NCBI RefSeq assembly: GCF_011420305.2
Contig: NZ_CP061769.1
Coordinates: 2,033,001-2,097,000 of the forward strand
Length of the DNA: 64,000 bases
Reading direction: 5' to 3'
Origin: Nocardioides ochotonae
GTDB taxonomy: Bacteria; Actinomycetota; Actinomycetes; Propionibacteriales; Nocardioidaceae
The translations under genes were made by a program, and so were the position numbers. The notes beneath the pieces are model-generated. The model saw only the letters and a program-made list of their open reading frames with translations, ran no database searches and was not told the origin of the DNA. Of this stretch, positions 31,828-41,260 are shown piece by piece (positions within the stretch are counted from its first letter, which is position 1; every line of letters begins with the position of its first letter).

Positions 31828-32586
31828 TCAGACCGTGAACGACACCAGCGCGACGACCCCGACGATGACGATCACGGCGCGCAGGACATTCGGCGGCAGC
31901 CGGCGTCCGTACGACGCGCCGATCTGGCCGCCGACGACCGCGCCGACGGCGATCAGCGCGACGACCATCCAGTCGACGTCGGCGACGACGGCGAAGATTA
32001 GCCCGGCGACCGCGTTGACCAGGCCGGCGGCGACGTTCTTCACCGCGTTGAGGCGCTGGATCGAGTCGTCGACGCCGATCCCCAGGATGCCCATCAGGAT
32101 CACGCCCTGGGCGGCCCCGAAGTAGCCGCCGTAGACGCCGCTGGCGGCGGCCGCGGGGGTGACCCAGCGCGCGTCCGGGCGCTGCCCGACGGTGTCACCG
32201 TGGCGCCGGGCGACCCACCGTGACACCCGCGGCCCGAGCAGCACGAGCAGGACGCCGAGGGCGATCAGGGCCGGCACGATCCGCTCGAAGGCGTCAGCGG
32301 GCAGGACCAGGAGCAGGACCGCGCCCACGGTGCCGCCGACCAGCGAGGCGAGGCCGAGGCGCACCACGCGAGCGCGCTGGCCACGCAGCTCGCGGCGATA
32401 TCCCCAGGCCCCGGAGAGCGAGCCCGGGACCAGGCCGATGGTGTTGGAGGCGTTGGCGGTCACCGGCGGCACCCCGAACGCGAGCAGCGTGGGGAACGTG
32501 ATCAGGGTGCCGGAGCCGACGATGGTGTTGATCGTGCCTGCAGCGACGCCCGCCATCGCGATGGCGAGCGCCTCGAGGAGCCCCAA
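31828..32586 (-). CDS. TauE/SafE family sulfite exporter-like membrane protein
   Basis: A 252-residue integral membrane protein with seven or eight helices. GTINTIVGSGTLITFPTLLA and GVYGGYFGAAQGVILMGILG are the two inverted repeats of the TauE/SafE family. Members export sulfite or organosulfonates; the substrate here is unknown. The start is a TTG at 32586 preceded by a GAGG-like sequence and only 3 bp after the stop of the band-7 gene. ATG 32556 is an alternative. Confidence 0.88.
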   Translation of the reverse strand: MGLLEALAIAMAGVAAGTINTIVGSGTLITFPTLLAFGVPPVTANASNTIGLVPGSLSGAWGYRRELRGQRARVVRLGLASLVGGTVGAVLLLVLPADAFERIVPALIALGVLLVLLGPRVSRWVARRHGDTVGQRPDARWVTPAAAASGVYGGYFGAAQGVILMGILGIGVDDSIQRLNAVKNVAAGLVNAVAGLIFAVVADVDWMVVALIAVGAVVGGQIGASYGRRLPPNVLRAVIVIVGVVALVSFTV

Positions 32587-32589
32587 CCC

Positions 32590-33723
32590 TCAGCCGGCCG
32601 CGGGTGCGTCGGAGGGGGGCTCGGGGTCCGTGGGGACCGACGGCGCGTCGGCGGTGCGCACGCCGGGGGTCGTGGCCGCGGAGGCCGCCTCGGCGATCGC
32701 CGCCTGGACGGCCTCGTTGGCCGACCGCGCGGTGGCGCTGTCCTCACGGGTCTCGACGGCTCCGGGGCCCATGTCCACGCGGGTGCGCGGACCGTCGACC
32801 TCCTGGGGGATGCCGCGCAGGTCGTTCATCGTGGAGCCGAGGCCCTCCAGCGCCTTGCCGATCTCGCTGGGCACGATCCACACCTTGTTGGCGTCGCCCT
32901 CGGCGATCTTCGGCATCATCTGGAGGTACTGGTAGGCCAGCAGGGACTGGTCCGGGCGCCCGTCGTGGATCGCCTGGAACACGGTCTGGATGGCCTGCCC
33001 CTCACCCTGGGCGCGCAGGATCTGCGCCTCCCGCTCGGCCTGGGCGCGCAGGATCTGCGACTCCCGCTCACCCTCGGCGTTGAGGATCGCGGACTGCTTG
33101 TTGCCCTCCGCGGTGAGGATGGCGGACTGACGCTGGCCCTCCGCGGTGAGGATCAGCGCACGCTTGTCGCGGTCGGCGCGCATCTGCTTCTCCATCGCGT
33201 CCTTGATCGAGGGCGGCGGGTCGATGCCCTTGATCTCGACGCGGTTGACGCGGATGCCCCACTTGCCGGTGGCCTCGTCGAGCACGCCGCGCAGGCCGGA
33301 GTTGATCTCCTCGCGGCTGGTCAGCGTCTGCTCGAGGTCCATGCCGCCGACGATGTTGCGCAGCGTGGTCATCGTGAGCTGCTCGACGGCCTGGATGTAG
33401 TTGGCGATCTCGTAGGTCGCCGCGACCGGGTCGGTGACCTGGAAGTAGATGACGGTGTCGATGGAGACCACGAGGTTGTCCTCGGTGATCACCGGCTGCG
33501 GCGGGAAGCTGACGACCTGCTCGCGCAGGTCGATGACGTAGCGCACCTTGTCGATGAAGGGCACGACGATGTTCAGACCCGCCGGCAGCGTCTGCTTGTA
33601 CTTGCCGAACCGCTCGACGACCCCGGCGCGTGCCTGGGGCACGATCCGCACGGTCTTGGCCAGGATCGTGACGACGAGCACGAACAGCAGGCCGAGCAGG
33701 ATCAGGGCGATCGTGCCCCCCAT
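32590..33723 (-). CDS. SPFH/band 7 (stomatin-like) membrane protein
   Basis: A 377-residue protein with one N-terminal membrane helix (residues 4-22), a band-7 domain (about 25-185) and a C-terminal coiled coil. At residues 189-243 the coiled coil consists of five tandem 11-residue units of the form xxILTAEGxxx. An Ala/Pro-rich tail follows. Such proteins form ring-like membrane scaffolds and often pair with NfeD, encoded 57 bp upstream here. ATG 33723 has GGAGGAGA just upstream. It is probably co-transcribed with nfeD and the TauE gene. Confidence 0.94.
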   Translation of the reverse strand: MGGTIALILLGLLFVLVVTILAKTVRIVPQARAGVVERFGKYKQTLPAGLNIVVPFIDKVRYVIDLREQVVSFPPQPVITEDNLVVSIDTVIYFQVTDPVAATYEIANYIQAVEQLTMTTLRNIVGGMDLEQTLTSREEINSGLRGVLDEATGKWGIRVNRVEIKGIDPPPSIKDAMEKQMRADRDKRALILTAEGQRQSAILTAEGNKQSAILNAEGERESQILRAQAEREAQILRAQGEGQAIQTVFQAIHDGRPDQSLLAYQYLQMMPKIAEGDANKVWIVPSEIGKALEGLGSTMNDLRGIPQEVDGPRTRVDMGPGAVETREDSATARSANEAVQAAIAEAASAATTPGVRTADAPSVPTDPEPPSDAPAAG

Positions 33724-33780
33724 GTCTTCTCCTCCGGTAGATGGATCACGGTGTTGCGTGGCGTGCGGTGCGGTGCCGGC

Positions 33781-34239
33781 TCACTCGAGCCGCGGCACCG
33801 GGTGGACCAACGCGGTGGCGCCGCGGATCTCGAAGACCTCGACGGTCTCCCCCGGCTCGATCGTGATGGTCGAGTCGTACGGCGCCGCCGACCAGATCTC
33901 GCCCGCGAGGCGGACCCGGCCGATCTCCAGGCCGCTGATCCGCTGGGTCACGGTGCCCTGCTGACCGACCAGCTTGCCGTGGCCGAGCTTGAGCTCGGGG
34001 CCGCCGTGCAGGCGGTGGACGAGGGTGGGGCGGAGCAACATCAAGGTGGCGGCGGAGACGCCGGCCGCGACGAGCGCCGACACGACCACGGGCGCCCCGA
34101 GGAGCGCGGTGCCCATGCCGGCCAGGGCGCCGGCCGCGAGCATGGCGAAGATCAGCTCCAGGCTGAAGATCTCGATGACGCCGAGTGTCATCGCGAGCGC
34201 CAGCCAGGCCGCCCACTGGTGGTCGCTCAGCCAATCCAT
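33781..34239 (-). CDS. NfeD family protein
   Basis: A 152-residue short NfeD: two or three membrane helices (WLALAMTLGVIEIFSLELIF onward) followed by a soluble OB-fold domain (GQQGTVTQRISGLEIGRVRL, GETVEVFEIRGATALVHP). NfeD and band-7 proteins act together in membrane organisation. It is upstream of the band-7 gene on the same strand and 9 bp after the stop of the ABC ATPase gene, which suggests one transcription unit. Confidence 0.92.
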   Translation of the reverse strand: MDWLSDHQWAAWLALAMTLGVIEIFSLELIFAMLAAGALAGMGTALLGAPVVVSALVAAGVSAATLMLLRPTLVHRLHGGPELKLGHGKLVGQQGTVTQRISGLEIGRVRLAGEIWSAAPYDSTITIEPGETVEVFEIRGATALVHPVPRLE

Positions 34240-34248
34240 GTCCAGACC

Positions 34249-35043
<795 letters not shown>

Positions 35044-35094
35044 GCGGGCCACCCTAACGGGGCGGCTGAGGGGGTCGGCGTACAGTCTCGGGCC

Positions 35095-35841
35095 GTGTCC
35101 ACGCACCTGCCCGTCTCCGGTCGCCTCGCCTGGTGGGCGACGGCCTGGCTGCGCGATCAGGTGGTCACCGACCTCGTCGTCGACGCGGTCCTGGGCGACG
35201 ACGTCACCCATGCCGTGGCCGGCCTGCACGCGCTCGGCCTGGGCGGTCCGACGGGCACCGACACCCTGGTCGGCGGACTGGCGCGGCTTCGCGTCGAGGG
35301 CGCGCGGAGCGTCGGCGCGGCGTTCCCGGCGGAGGGCGACCCGGCCGGCCTGGGCGGCCCGGCGGACTTCAACGCGGCGGCGCTCGAGGCCGGCGAGGCG
35401 GTGGTCACCGACGTGGGTGTCGGCCTGGTGCCGGTCTCCGTCGGGCCGACGACGACCTGGGTCGCGCACCGCGCCCAGCGTCGCCAGCTGCCCGACGTGG
35501 GCGAGGCGGACCGGGCCCTGCGCCGCGAGCTGACGCAGGCCGCGTCCGCGCTCGCGGCCCTCGACGTCGCACGCTGGCGCCCGGAGGTCGCGGACCTGCT
35601 GATGAACCTGCGCCACCGCGCACCGCTGGTCGCTCCGCCCGGGGTGCCGCAGCGCTGCGTGGAGCTCGCCGAGCGCGCCACCCAGGCCGTCGAGGTCGTC
35701 GAGGCCGCGCTCGTCGACGACGGCGCCTCGATCTCCGCCCACGAGGCGGACGCCCGGCGTACGGCGCTCGTCGGACTCGAGCGTGCGGGTCGCCGCGCCC
35801 TGGTGGCGGCCTGCTCCCCCGAGGCGTGGCCACCGGCCTGA
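35095..35841 (+). CDS. hypothetical protein
   Basis: A 248-residue acidic, Ala/Val-rich soluble protein with no signal peptide, membrane helix or recognisable motif. The C-terminal half is largely helical. GTG 35095 is the first start after the divergent ABC ATPase gene, 51 bp away, and codon use matches coding DNA with strong G/C at third positions. It is 45 bp upstream of serB on the same strand. Function unknown. Confidence 0.72.
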   Translation: MSTHLPVSGRLAWWATAWLRDQVVTDLVVDAVLGDDVTHAVAGLHALGLGGPTGTDTLVGGLARLRVEGARSVGAAFPAEGDPAGLGGPADFNAAALEAGEAVVTDVGVGLVPVSVGPTTTWVAHRAQRRQLPDVGEADRALRRELTQAASALAALDVARWRPEVADLLMNLRHRAPLVAPPGVPQRCVELAERATQAVEVVEAALVDDGASISAHEADARRTALVGLERAGRRALVAACSPEAWPPA

Positions 35842-35886
35842 GCCGATCCCCGGGGCCGCGCCGCGGAGCGGTAGCCTCGTCCCGCG

Positions 35887-37110
35887 ATGACACAGACCCC
35901 AGGCGCCCGGCCCGAGACCCTCCTGATCACGCTCACCGGCAAGGACCGGCCCGGCGTGACCTCCGCGGTCTTCTCGACGCTCGCGCAGACCCACGTGCAG
36001 GTGCTCGACGTCGAGCAGATCGTGCTGCGCCGGCGCCTCGTGCTCGGCGTCCTCGTCACCGCGCCGCGCGACTGGCGCCGCCTCAGCGAGGCGGTGCACC
36101 GCACCGGCGAGGAGCTCGGCATGAGCGTCGAGATCGAGCCCGGCACCGGCGACAACCGGCCGCGGCCGCAGGGCCGCTCGCACGTCACGCTGCTGGGCAG
36201 CCCGCTGCGGCCCGCCGCGATGGCCGCGATCGCCGGACGGATCGCCGACGCCGGCGCCAACATCGACCGCATCGAGCGGATGGCCCGCTACCCCGTCACC
36301 GCCATCGAGCTGCACGTCTCCGGCGCCGACCCGGCCCGCCTGCGTGCGCTGCTGGCCGCCGAGGGCGCCGCCCAGGGCATCGACGTGGCCGTGCAGCCGG
36401 CCAGCCTCGTGCGCCGCGGCCAGCGACTGATCGTGATGGACGTCGACTCCACGCTCATCCAGGGCGAGGTGATCGAGATGATCGCGGCCCACGCCGGCTG
36501 CGAGGAGAAGGTCGCCGAGGTGACCGAGGCCGCGATGCGCGGCGAGCTCGACTTCGAGCAGTCCCTGCGCGAGCGGGTCCGGCTGCTGGAGGGGGTCCCG
36601 GCCAGCGCGCTGGACGAGGTCTACGACTCGATCGTCCTCGCCCCCGGGGCACGCACGCTCGTGCGCACCCTGAGCCGGCTGGGCTACCGCTTCGCAATCG
36701 TGTCGGGCGGGTTCAGCCAGATCACCGACCGGCTCGCCGCCGACCTCGGCATCCACTACGCCCGCGCCAACGAGCTCGAGATCGTCGACGGCCGGCTCAC
36801 CGGCCGCGTCGTCGGCGAGGTCGTGGACCGGGCCGGCAAGGCGCGCGCCCTGCGTGAGTTCGCCGCCGAGGTCGGGGTCTCCGAGGACGCGGTGATCGCC
36901 ATCGGCGACGGTGCCAACGACCTCGACATGCTCGGCTCCGCAGGCCTCGGCATCGCCTACAACGCCAAGCCGATGGTGCGCGACGCCGCCGACACCGCGG
37001 TCAACGTGCCCTACCTCGACACGATCATGTACCTCCTCGGGATCTCCCGCGAGGAGGTCGAGGCCGCGGACGCCGCGGCCGGGATCGTGACGCCGGCACC
37101 GCCGGTCTGA
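35887..37110 (+). CDS. serB: phosphoserine phosphatase with N-terminal ACT domains
   Basis: A 407-residue HAD phosphatase for the last step of serine synthesis. Two ACT domains occupy residues 1 to about 170 (LLITLTGKDRPGVTSAVFST and a second copy SHVTLLGSPLRPAAMAAIAG). The HAD domain begins at VMDVDSTLIQGEV with the nucleophile Asp185 and Asp187, then VSGGFSQITD and IAIGDGANDLDML. Size and architecture match mycobacterial SerB2, whose ACT domains bind serine. ATG 35887. Confidence 0.96.
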   Translation: MTQTPGARPETLLITLTGKDRPGVTSAVFSTLAQTHVQVLDVEQIVLRRRLVLGVLVTAPRDWRRLSEAVHRTGEELGMSVEIEPGTGDNRPRPQGRSHVTLLGSPLRPAAMAAIAGRIADAGANIDRIERMARYPVTAIELHVSGADPARLRALLAAEGAAQGIDVAVQPASLVRRGQRLIVMDVDSTLIQGEVIEMIAAHAGCEEKVAEVTEAAMRGELDFEQSLRERVRLLEGVPASALDEVYDSIVLAPGARTLVRTLSRLGYRFAIVSGGFSQITDRLAADLGIHYARANELEIVDGRLTGRVVGEVVDRAGKARALREFAAEVGVSEDAVIAIGDGANDLDMLGSAGLGIAYNAKPMVRDAADTAVNVPYLDTIMYLLGISREEVEAADAAAGIVTPAPPV

Positions 37111-37117
37111 GGCTGCC

Positions 37118-37133
37118 GGCGCCTTGCGGCGCC
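37118..37133. terminator. hairpin between convergent serB and sixA
   Basis: GGCGCC-TTGC-GGCGCC is a 6-bp stem with a tetraloop in the 34-bp gap between the two convergent stop codons. It can act for both genes. The stem is short, so confidence is moderate. Confidence 0.45.
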
Positions 37134-37144
37134 TCGCCCGCGGG

Positions 37145-37663
37145 TCAGCCGCGGGGCACGTGGAAGGCGACCACCCGGGCGCCCTCGGCGCCGAGACCTG
37201 CCCAGCCGCCGCCGACCTCGAACACGGTCGTCGCGGCGGTCGGGTGGCCGCCGAGCATCGCGGCCGACGCCTCGGGGTCGCCCTGCCCGTCGTCGAGCTG
37301 CTGGGCCAGCATCCCCACCGTGGGGTTGTGGCCGATCACCACCAGGGTGCGCACTGCGTCGTCGGTCGCCCGGATCAGGTCCAGGGCGCTCTCCGGCCCG
37401 GCGGAGTAGAGCCCGTCGTCGTACGACGCGGCGTCGAGGTCCCAGCCGGCGCCGGTCGCCAGCGACTCCCAGGTCTCCCGGGTGCGCAGCGCGCCGGAGA
37501 CCAATGCGGCGTCCGCGGTGATGCCCCGGGCGGCCAGCCACTCGCCGCCGACGCGGGCATCGCGACGCCCGCGCGGGGCGAGCTCACGCTCCTGGTCGCT
37601 CGGACCGTGGGCCTCGGCCTGGGCATGACGCATCAGGACCAGGAGGCGTGGTTGCTCGCTCAC
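37145..37663 (-). CDS. SixA-type histidine phosphatase
   Basis: A 172-residue phosphoglycerate-mutase-fold phosphatase. LLVLMRHAQAE holds the catalytic His, ALVSGALRTRETWE the Arg, and VVIGHNPTV the second His. Its small size matches the SixA class. Relatives dephosphorylate phosphohistidine or small molecules; no His-kinase is beside it. It lies 36 bp downstream of fabI on the same strand. Confidence 0.88.
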   Translation of the reverse strand: MSEQPRLLVLMRHAQAEAHGPSDQERELAPRGRRDARVGGEWLAARGITADAALVSGALRTRETWESLATGAGWDLDAASYDDGLYSAGPESALDLIRATDDAVRTLVVIGHNPTVGMLAQQLDDGQGDPEASAAMLGGHPTAATTVFEVGGGWAGLGAEGARVVAFHVPRG

Positions 37664-37699
37664 GCCTCCCAGCGTGGCACACGAGGCGCCCGGCGGCGC

Positions 37700-38470
37700 T
37701 CAGGCGCCCATCGCGTGGAAGCCGCCGTCGACGTGCACGATCTCCCCGGTGGTGGCCGGGAAGAAGTCCGAGAGCAGGGCGCAGACGGCCTTGGCGGTCG
37801 GGGTGTGGTCGGCGTTGTCCCACCCGAGCGGCGCGCGGGTCTCCCACATCGCCTCCAGGTCGGAGAAGCCCGGGATCGCCTTGGCGGCCAGGGTCTTCAG
37901 CGGTCCGGCGGAGACCAGGTTGCAGCGGATGCCGTCGGCGCCGAGGTCGCGGGCGAGGTAGCGCGAGGTCGACTCGAGCCCGGCCTTGGCCACCCCCATC
38001 CAGTCGTACGCCGGCCACGCGACGGTCGCGTCGAAGGTGAGGCCCACGACCGAGGACCCCGGGCCCATCAGCGGCTTGGCCGCCCGGGCGAGGGAGGCGA
38101 GGGAGTACGCCGAGACGTGCACCGCCTGGGCGACGTCCTCCCACGGCCCGGTCATGAACTTGCCGCCGAGCAGCGTCTCGGGGTTGCCGTAGGCGATGGA
38201 GTGCACGACGCCGTCGAGGCCGTCGACGTGCTCGCGGACCAGCTCGGGCAGGCGCTCGAGGTGCTCGGCGTCGGTGACGTCCAGCTCGAGGACCGGGGGC
38301 TCGACCGGCAGCCGCTTGGCGATGCGCCGGGTGATGCCCAGCGCGCGGCCGAAGTTGGAGATGAGCACGGTGGCGCCCTGCTCCTGCGCGACCTTGGCGG
38401 TGGCGAAGCCGATGGAGGAGTCCATCGTCACCCCGGCCACCAGGATCCGCTTGCCGTCGAGAATTCCCAT
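37700..38470 (-). CDS. fabI: NADH-dependent enoyl-ACP reductase, InhA-like
   Basis: A 256-residue atypical SDR that completes the elongation cycle of type II fatty acid synthesis. GILDGKRILVAGVTMDSSIG is the divergent cofactor loop of InhA/FabI, and AYDWMGVAKAGLESTSRYLA holds the Tyr and Lys of the active site, spaced as in InhA; VCALLSDFFPATTGEIVHVDGG ends the fold (read here in two parts). It follows fabG by 53 bp, the same order as fabG1-inhA in mycobacteria. Sequence is closer to InhA than to E. coli FabI by eye. Confidence 0.95.
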   Translation of the reverse strand: MGILDGKRILVAGVTMDSSIGFATAKVAQEQGATVLISNFGRALGITRRIAKRLPVEPPVLELDVTDAEHLERLPELVREHVDGLDGVVHSIAYGNPETLLGGKFMTGPWEDVAQAVHVSAYSLASLARAAKPLMGPGSSVVGLTFDATVAWPAYDWMGVAKAGLESTSRYLARDLGADGIRCNLVSAGPLKTLAAKAIPGFSDLEAMWETRAPLGWDNADHTPTAKAVCALLSDFFPATTGEIVHVDGGFHAMGA

Positions 38471-38523
38471 GTCGTCCTCTGCTCTCGCGCTCGTGCTCGA
38501 TGTGTACGGGTCGGTGGTGCGGG

Positions 38524-39273
38524 TCAGTGGCCCATGCCGAGGCCGCCGTCGACCGGGATCACCGCACCGGTCACGTAGGCGGCGCCGGGGCCCGCCAGCC
38601 AGGTGACCGCACTGGCCACCTCGGCGGGCTGGGCGTAGCGCCCGAGCGGCACCTGGGACTTGATCGCGGCCTTCTGCTCGTCACTGAGCACGCCGGTCAT
38701 GTCGGTCTCGACGAAGCCCGGGGCGACGACGTTGGCGGTGATCGAGCGGGACCCGAGCTCGCGGGCGATCGAGCGCGCCATGCCGACCAGGCCGGCCTTC
38801 GACGCGGCGTAGTTGACCTGCCCGGCGGAGCCGAGCATGCCGACCACGGACGAGATGAGGATGATCCGGCCGCGCCGGAGGCGCAGCATCCCCTTGCTGG
38901 CGCGCTTCGCCAGGCGGAAGGTGCCGGTGAGGTTGGTGTCGATCACCGAGGACCAGTCGTCCTCCGACATGCGCAGCAGCAGCGTGTCGGCGGTGATGCC
39001 GGCGTTGGCGACCAGCACCTCCACGGGGCCGTGGGCCGCCTCGATGACGGCGAACGCGGCGTCGACGGCGGCCGGGTCGGTCACGTCGCAGCGCACGTCC
39101 AGCGCGCCCATGGGTGCGCCGCCGGAGCGGGTGGTCACCGCCACCTTGTCGCCCTGGGCCAGGAACGCCTCGGCGATGGCGCGGCCGATGCCACGGTTGC
39201 CGCCGGTGACGAGCACCGAACGGGGGCTCTCAGGACTGGACTCGGACCTGGGGTCGGGCGTTGCGTCGCTCAC
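38524..39273 (-). CDS. fabG: 3-oxoacyl-ACP reductase
   Basis: A 249-residue classical SDR. SVLVTGGNRGIGRAIAEAFL is the NADPH loop, VANAGIT follows, and the triad lies in LISSVVGMLGSAGQVNYAAS with the Lys right after; the end IPVDGGLGMGH is typical. It reduces 3-oxoacyl-ACP. It is upstream of and co-directional with the enoyl-ACP reductase, so it is the functional equivalent of the fabG1-inhA operon. ATG 39273. Confidence 0.94.
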   Translation of the reverse strand: MSDATPDPRSESSPESPRSVLVTGGNRGIGRAIAEAFLAQGDKVAVTTRSGGAPMGALDVRCDVTDPAAVDAAFAVIEAAHGPVEVLVANAGITADTLLLRMSEDDWSSVIDTNLTGTFRLAKRASKGMLRLRRGRIILISSVVGMLGSAGQVNYAASKAGLVGMARSIARELGSRSITANVVAPGFVETDMTGVLSDEQKAAIKSQVPLGRYAQPAEVASAVTWLAGPGAAYVTGAVIPVDGGLGMGH

Positions 39274-39317
39274 GTCGCCTGACGCTAGTGATTACCGGGG
39301 GGTAGACGAAAACAGGT

Positions 39318-39347
39318 GCCCGGCGCGCCGTCGAGGGTGCGCCGGGC
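39318..39347 (-). terminator. hairpin terminator of the dodecin gene
   Basis: GCCCGGCGC (39318-39326) and GCGCCGGGC (39339-39347) are perfect 9-bp complements around a 12-nt loop, 20 bp beyond the dodecin stop on the minus strand and before fabG. Confidence 0.65.
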
Positions 39348-39367
39348 TCGCAGTCGCGAGCGGGAGG

Positions 39368-39580
39368 TCAGTCGTCCTCGAGGCGGAAGCCGACCTTCAT
39401 GCCGACCTGGAAGTGCTCGACCTCGCCGTCCTTGACCTGGCCGCGGATCTGGGTGACCTCGAACCAGTCGAGGTGGCGCAGGGTCTTGCCGGCCCGGGAG
39501 ACGCCGTTGCGGATGGCGGCGTCGATGCCCTCGGGCGAGGTGCCGACGATCTCGGAGACGCGGTAGGTGCGGTTGGTCAT
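39368..39580 (-). CDS. dodecin family flavin-binding protein
   Basis: A 70-residue protein. RTYRVSEIVGTSPEGIDAAI, LRHLDWFEVTQIRGQV and FQVGMKVGFRLED match dodecins, which assemble as dodecamers that store flavin or CoA. The Trp of LDWFEV stacks on the ligand. Length is exactly as expected from ATG 39580; upstream in-frame starts are not used. GAGAGG lies about 10 nt upstream. It is monocistronic with its own terminator. Confidence 0.93.
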   Translation of the reverse strand: MTNRTYRVSEIVGTSPEGIDAAIRNGVSRAGKTLRHLDWFEVTQIRGQVKDGEVEHFQVGMKVGFRLEDD

Positions 39581-39656
39581 GGGAGGAACCTCTCGGTCTG
39601 CGTGCAGCGGGCGGGCTTGCGATCGTAGGTCACATCGCGCGACGTAGGATGAGCGC

Positions 39657-40016
39657 ATGGCCAAGGACCGGTCCCGCCCGTCCGAGGCGGTCCGCATCAC
39701 CACCGCCGCCACGACCCGCGGCAGCGACATCGCGGCGCGCCAGAAGCGCTACATCGTGGCGATGACGATCCGCACCGCCTGCGTGATCGGCGCGGCGATC
39801 TCCGGCGCCATGGGCATCAACTGGCTGTGGCCGGTGCTGATCGCCGCCGGCATCTTCCTGCCGTACGTCGCGGTCGTCGAGGCCAACGCGGCGGAGACCC
39901 GCTCGGACGCCTTCGAGCTGCCCGACAGCAACTACCGCCACGAGCTCGGGCACGGCCAGACCACTCCACCCCAGCAGGACCCCGGGAGCCGGGGCCAGAC
40001 GAAGGACGACGCCTGA
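39657..40016 (+). CDS. DUF3099 domain membrane protein
   Basis: A 119-residue protein with two hydrophobic helices (TIRTACVIGAAISGAMGINW, LWPVLIAAGIFLPYVAVVEA) between a basic N-terminus and a hydrophilic tail. This is the DUF3099 arrangement, confined to actinobacteria and of unknown function. The stop overlaps the next start (TGATG). Confidence 0.9.
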   Translation: MAKDRSRPSEAVRITTAATTRGSDIAARQKRYIVAMTIRTACVIGAAISGAMGINWLWPVLIAAGIFLPYVAVVEANAAETRSDAFELPDSNYRHELGHGQTTPPQQDPGSRGQTKDDA

Positions 40017-40213
40017 TGGACCCCGACCTGTGCTCGGCGAAGGGCTGTCAGGCCCCGGCTGCGTGGCAGCTGCTGTGGAACAACCCCAAGATCCACACCC
40101 CCGAGCGCCGCAAGACCTGGCTGGCCTGCGGGGAGCACCGCGAGTCGCTCTCGTCGTTCCTCGGCTCGCGCGGGTTCCTCAAGGACGTCGTCCCGCACGA
40201 GCCCGCCGCCTGA
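40016..40213 (+). CDS. small conserved Cys-containing protein
   Basis: A 65-residue protein starting MDPDLCSAKGCQAPAAWQLL, with LWNNPKIHTPERRKTWLACG in the middle. Cys6, Cys11 and the later Cys-x2-His could bind zinc. It is conserved in actinobacteria by my recollection, without a known function. It is translationally coupled to the DUF3099 gene and converges on moaA. Confidence 0.82.
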   Translation: MDPDLCSAKGCQAPAAWQLLWNNPKIHTPERRKTWLACGEHRESLSSFLGSRGFLKDVVPHEPAA

Positions 40214-40220
40214 GGCTCGG

Positions 40221-41213
40221 CTAGCCGCCGATCGCGGACATCGGGCGGTCCGGCTGCAGGAACGTCGGGTCGTCGATCCCGTGCCCGGGCCGCTTGCCGC
40301 GCATCGCGATCAGCCACCGCTCGGCCAGCTCCTCGTCGCTGGCGCCGTCGCGCATCGCGCCGCGCAGGTCGGACTCCTCGCGGGCGAAGAGGCAGTTGCG
40401 CACCTGGCCGTCGGCGGTGAGGCGCACGCGGTCGCAGTCCCCGCAGAACGGGCGGGTGACGGAGGCGATGACGCCGACCGTGCCCGCGCCGCCGTCGACG
40501 CGGAACAGCTCGGCCGGTGCGCTCCCCCGCGGCTCGACGGCCGGCGAGAGGGAGAACCGGGTCTCGAGGTGCGCGAGGATCTCGTCGGCGGTCACCATCG
40601 CGGCCCGGTCCCAGCCGTGTTGGGCGTCGAGCGGCATCTGCTCGATGAAGCGCAGGTGGTAGTCGCGCTCCAGGGACCAGGCCAGCAGCTCGGCGGCCTG
40701 GGTGTCGTTGACGCCGCGCAGCAGGACCGCGTTGATCTTGACCGGGCCGAGGCCCGCCGCCTGGGCGGCCTCCAGCCCGGCGATCACGTCGTCGAGGCGG
40801 TCGCGCCGGGTGATCTCGAGGAAGGTCTCGCGGCGCACGGTGTCCAGGCTGACGTTGACCCGGTCCAGGCCCGCCGCGGCGAGGGCGGGGGCGGTGCGGG
40901 CCAGGCCCAGCGCGTTGGTCGTCAGCGACAGCTCGGGCCGGGGCGCCAGGGCCGCCGTGCGCTGCACGATGTCGACCAGGCCGCGGCGTACGAGCGGCTC
41001 CCCGCCGGTGAACCGCACCTCGCGGACCCCGAGGATCGTGACCGCGATGTCGATGAGCCGGACGACCTCGTCGTCGCTCAGCAGCCGCTCGTTGGCGAGC
41101 CAGTCCAGGCCCTCCTCCGGCATGCAGTAGGAGCAGCGCAGGTTGCATCGATCGGTCAGGGAGACGCGCAGATCCGTGGCCACCCGGCCGTAGCGGTCCT
41201 CCAGCGCTCTCAT
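40221..41213 (-). CDS. moaA: GTP 3',8-cyclase (molybdenum cofactor biosynthesis protein A)
   Basis: A 330-residue radical-SAM enzyme for the first step of molybdopterin synthesis. VSLTDRCNLRCSYCMPEEGL holds the Cys-x3-Cys-x2-Cys cluster, VREVRFTGGEPLVRRGL follows, and RPFCGDCDRVRLTADGQVRN with a later Cys binds the second cluster. The C-terminus ends in a Gly-Gly (MSAIGG), required in MoaA. ATG 41213 is preceded by an in-frame GTG. No other moa genes are adjacent. Confidence 0.95.
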   Translation of the reverse strand: MRALEDRYGRVATDLRVSLTDRCNLRCSYCMPEEGLDWLANERLLSDDEVVRLIDIAVTILGVREVRFTGGEPLVRRGLVDIVQRTAALAPRPELSLTTNALGLARTAPALAAAGLDRVNVSLDTVRRETFLEITRRDRLDDVIAGLEAAQAAGLGPVKINAVLLRGVNDTQAAELLAWSLERDYHLRFIEQMPLDAQHGWDRAAMVTADEILAHLETRFSLSPAVEPRGSAPAELFRVDGGAGTVGVIASVTRPFCGDCDRVRLTADGQVRNCLFAREESDLRGAMRDGASDEELAERWLIAMRGKRPGHGIDDPTFLQPDRPMSAIGG

Positions 41214-41260
41214 CACACCCGCAGTCTAGGCACGCGGGCCTTGCTGGCTACCCTTGCGAG

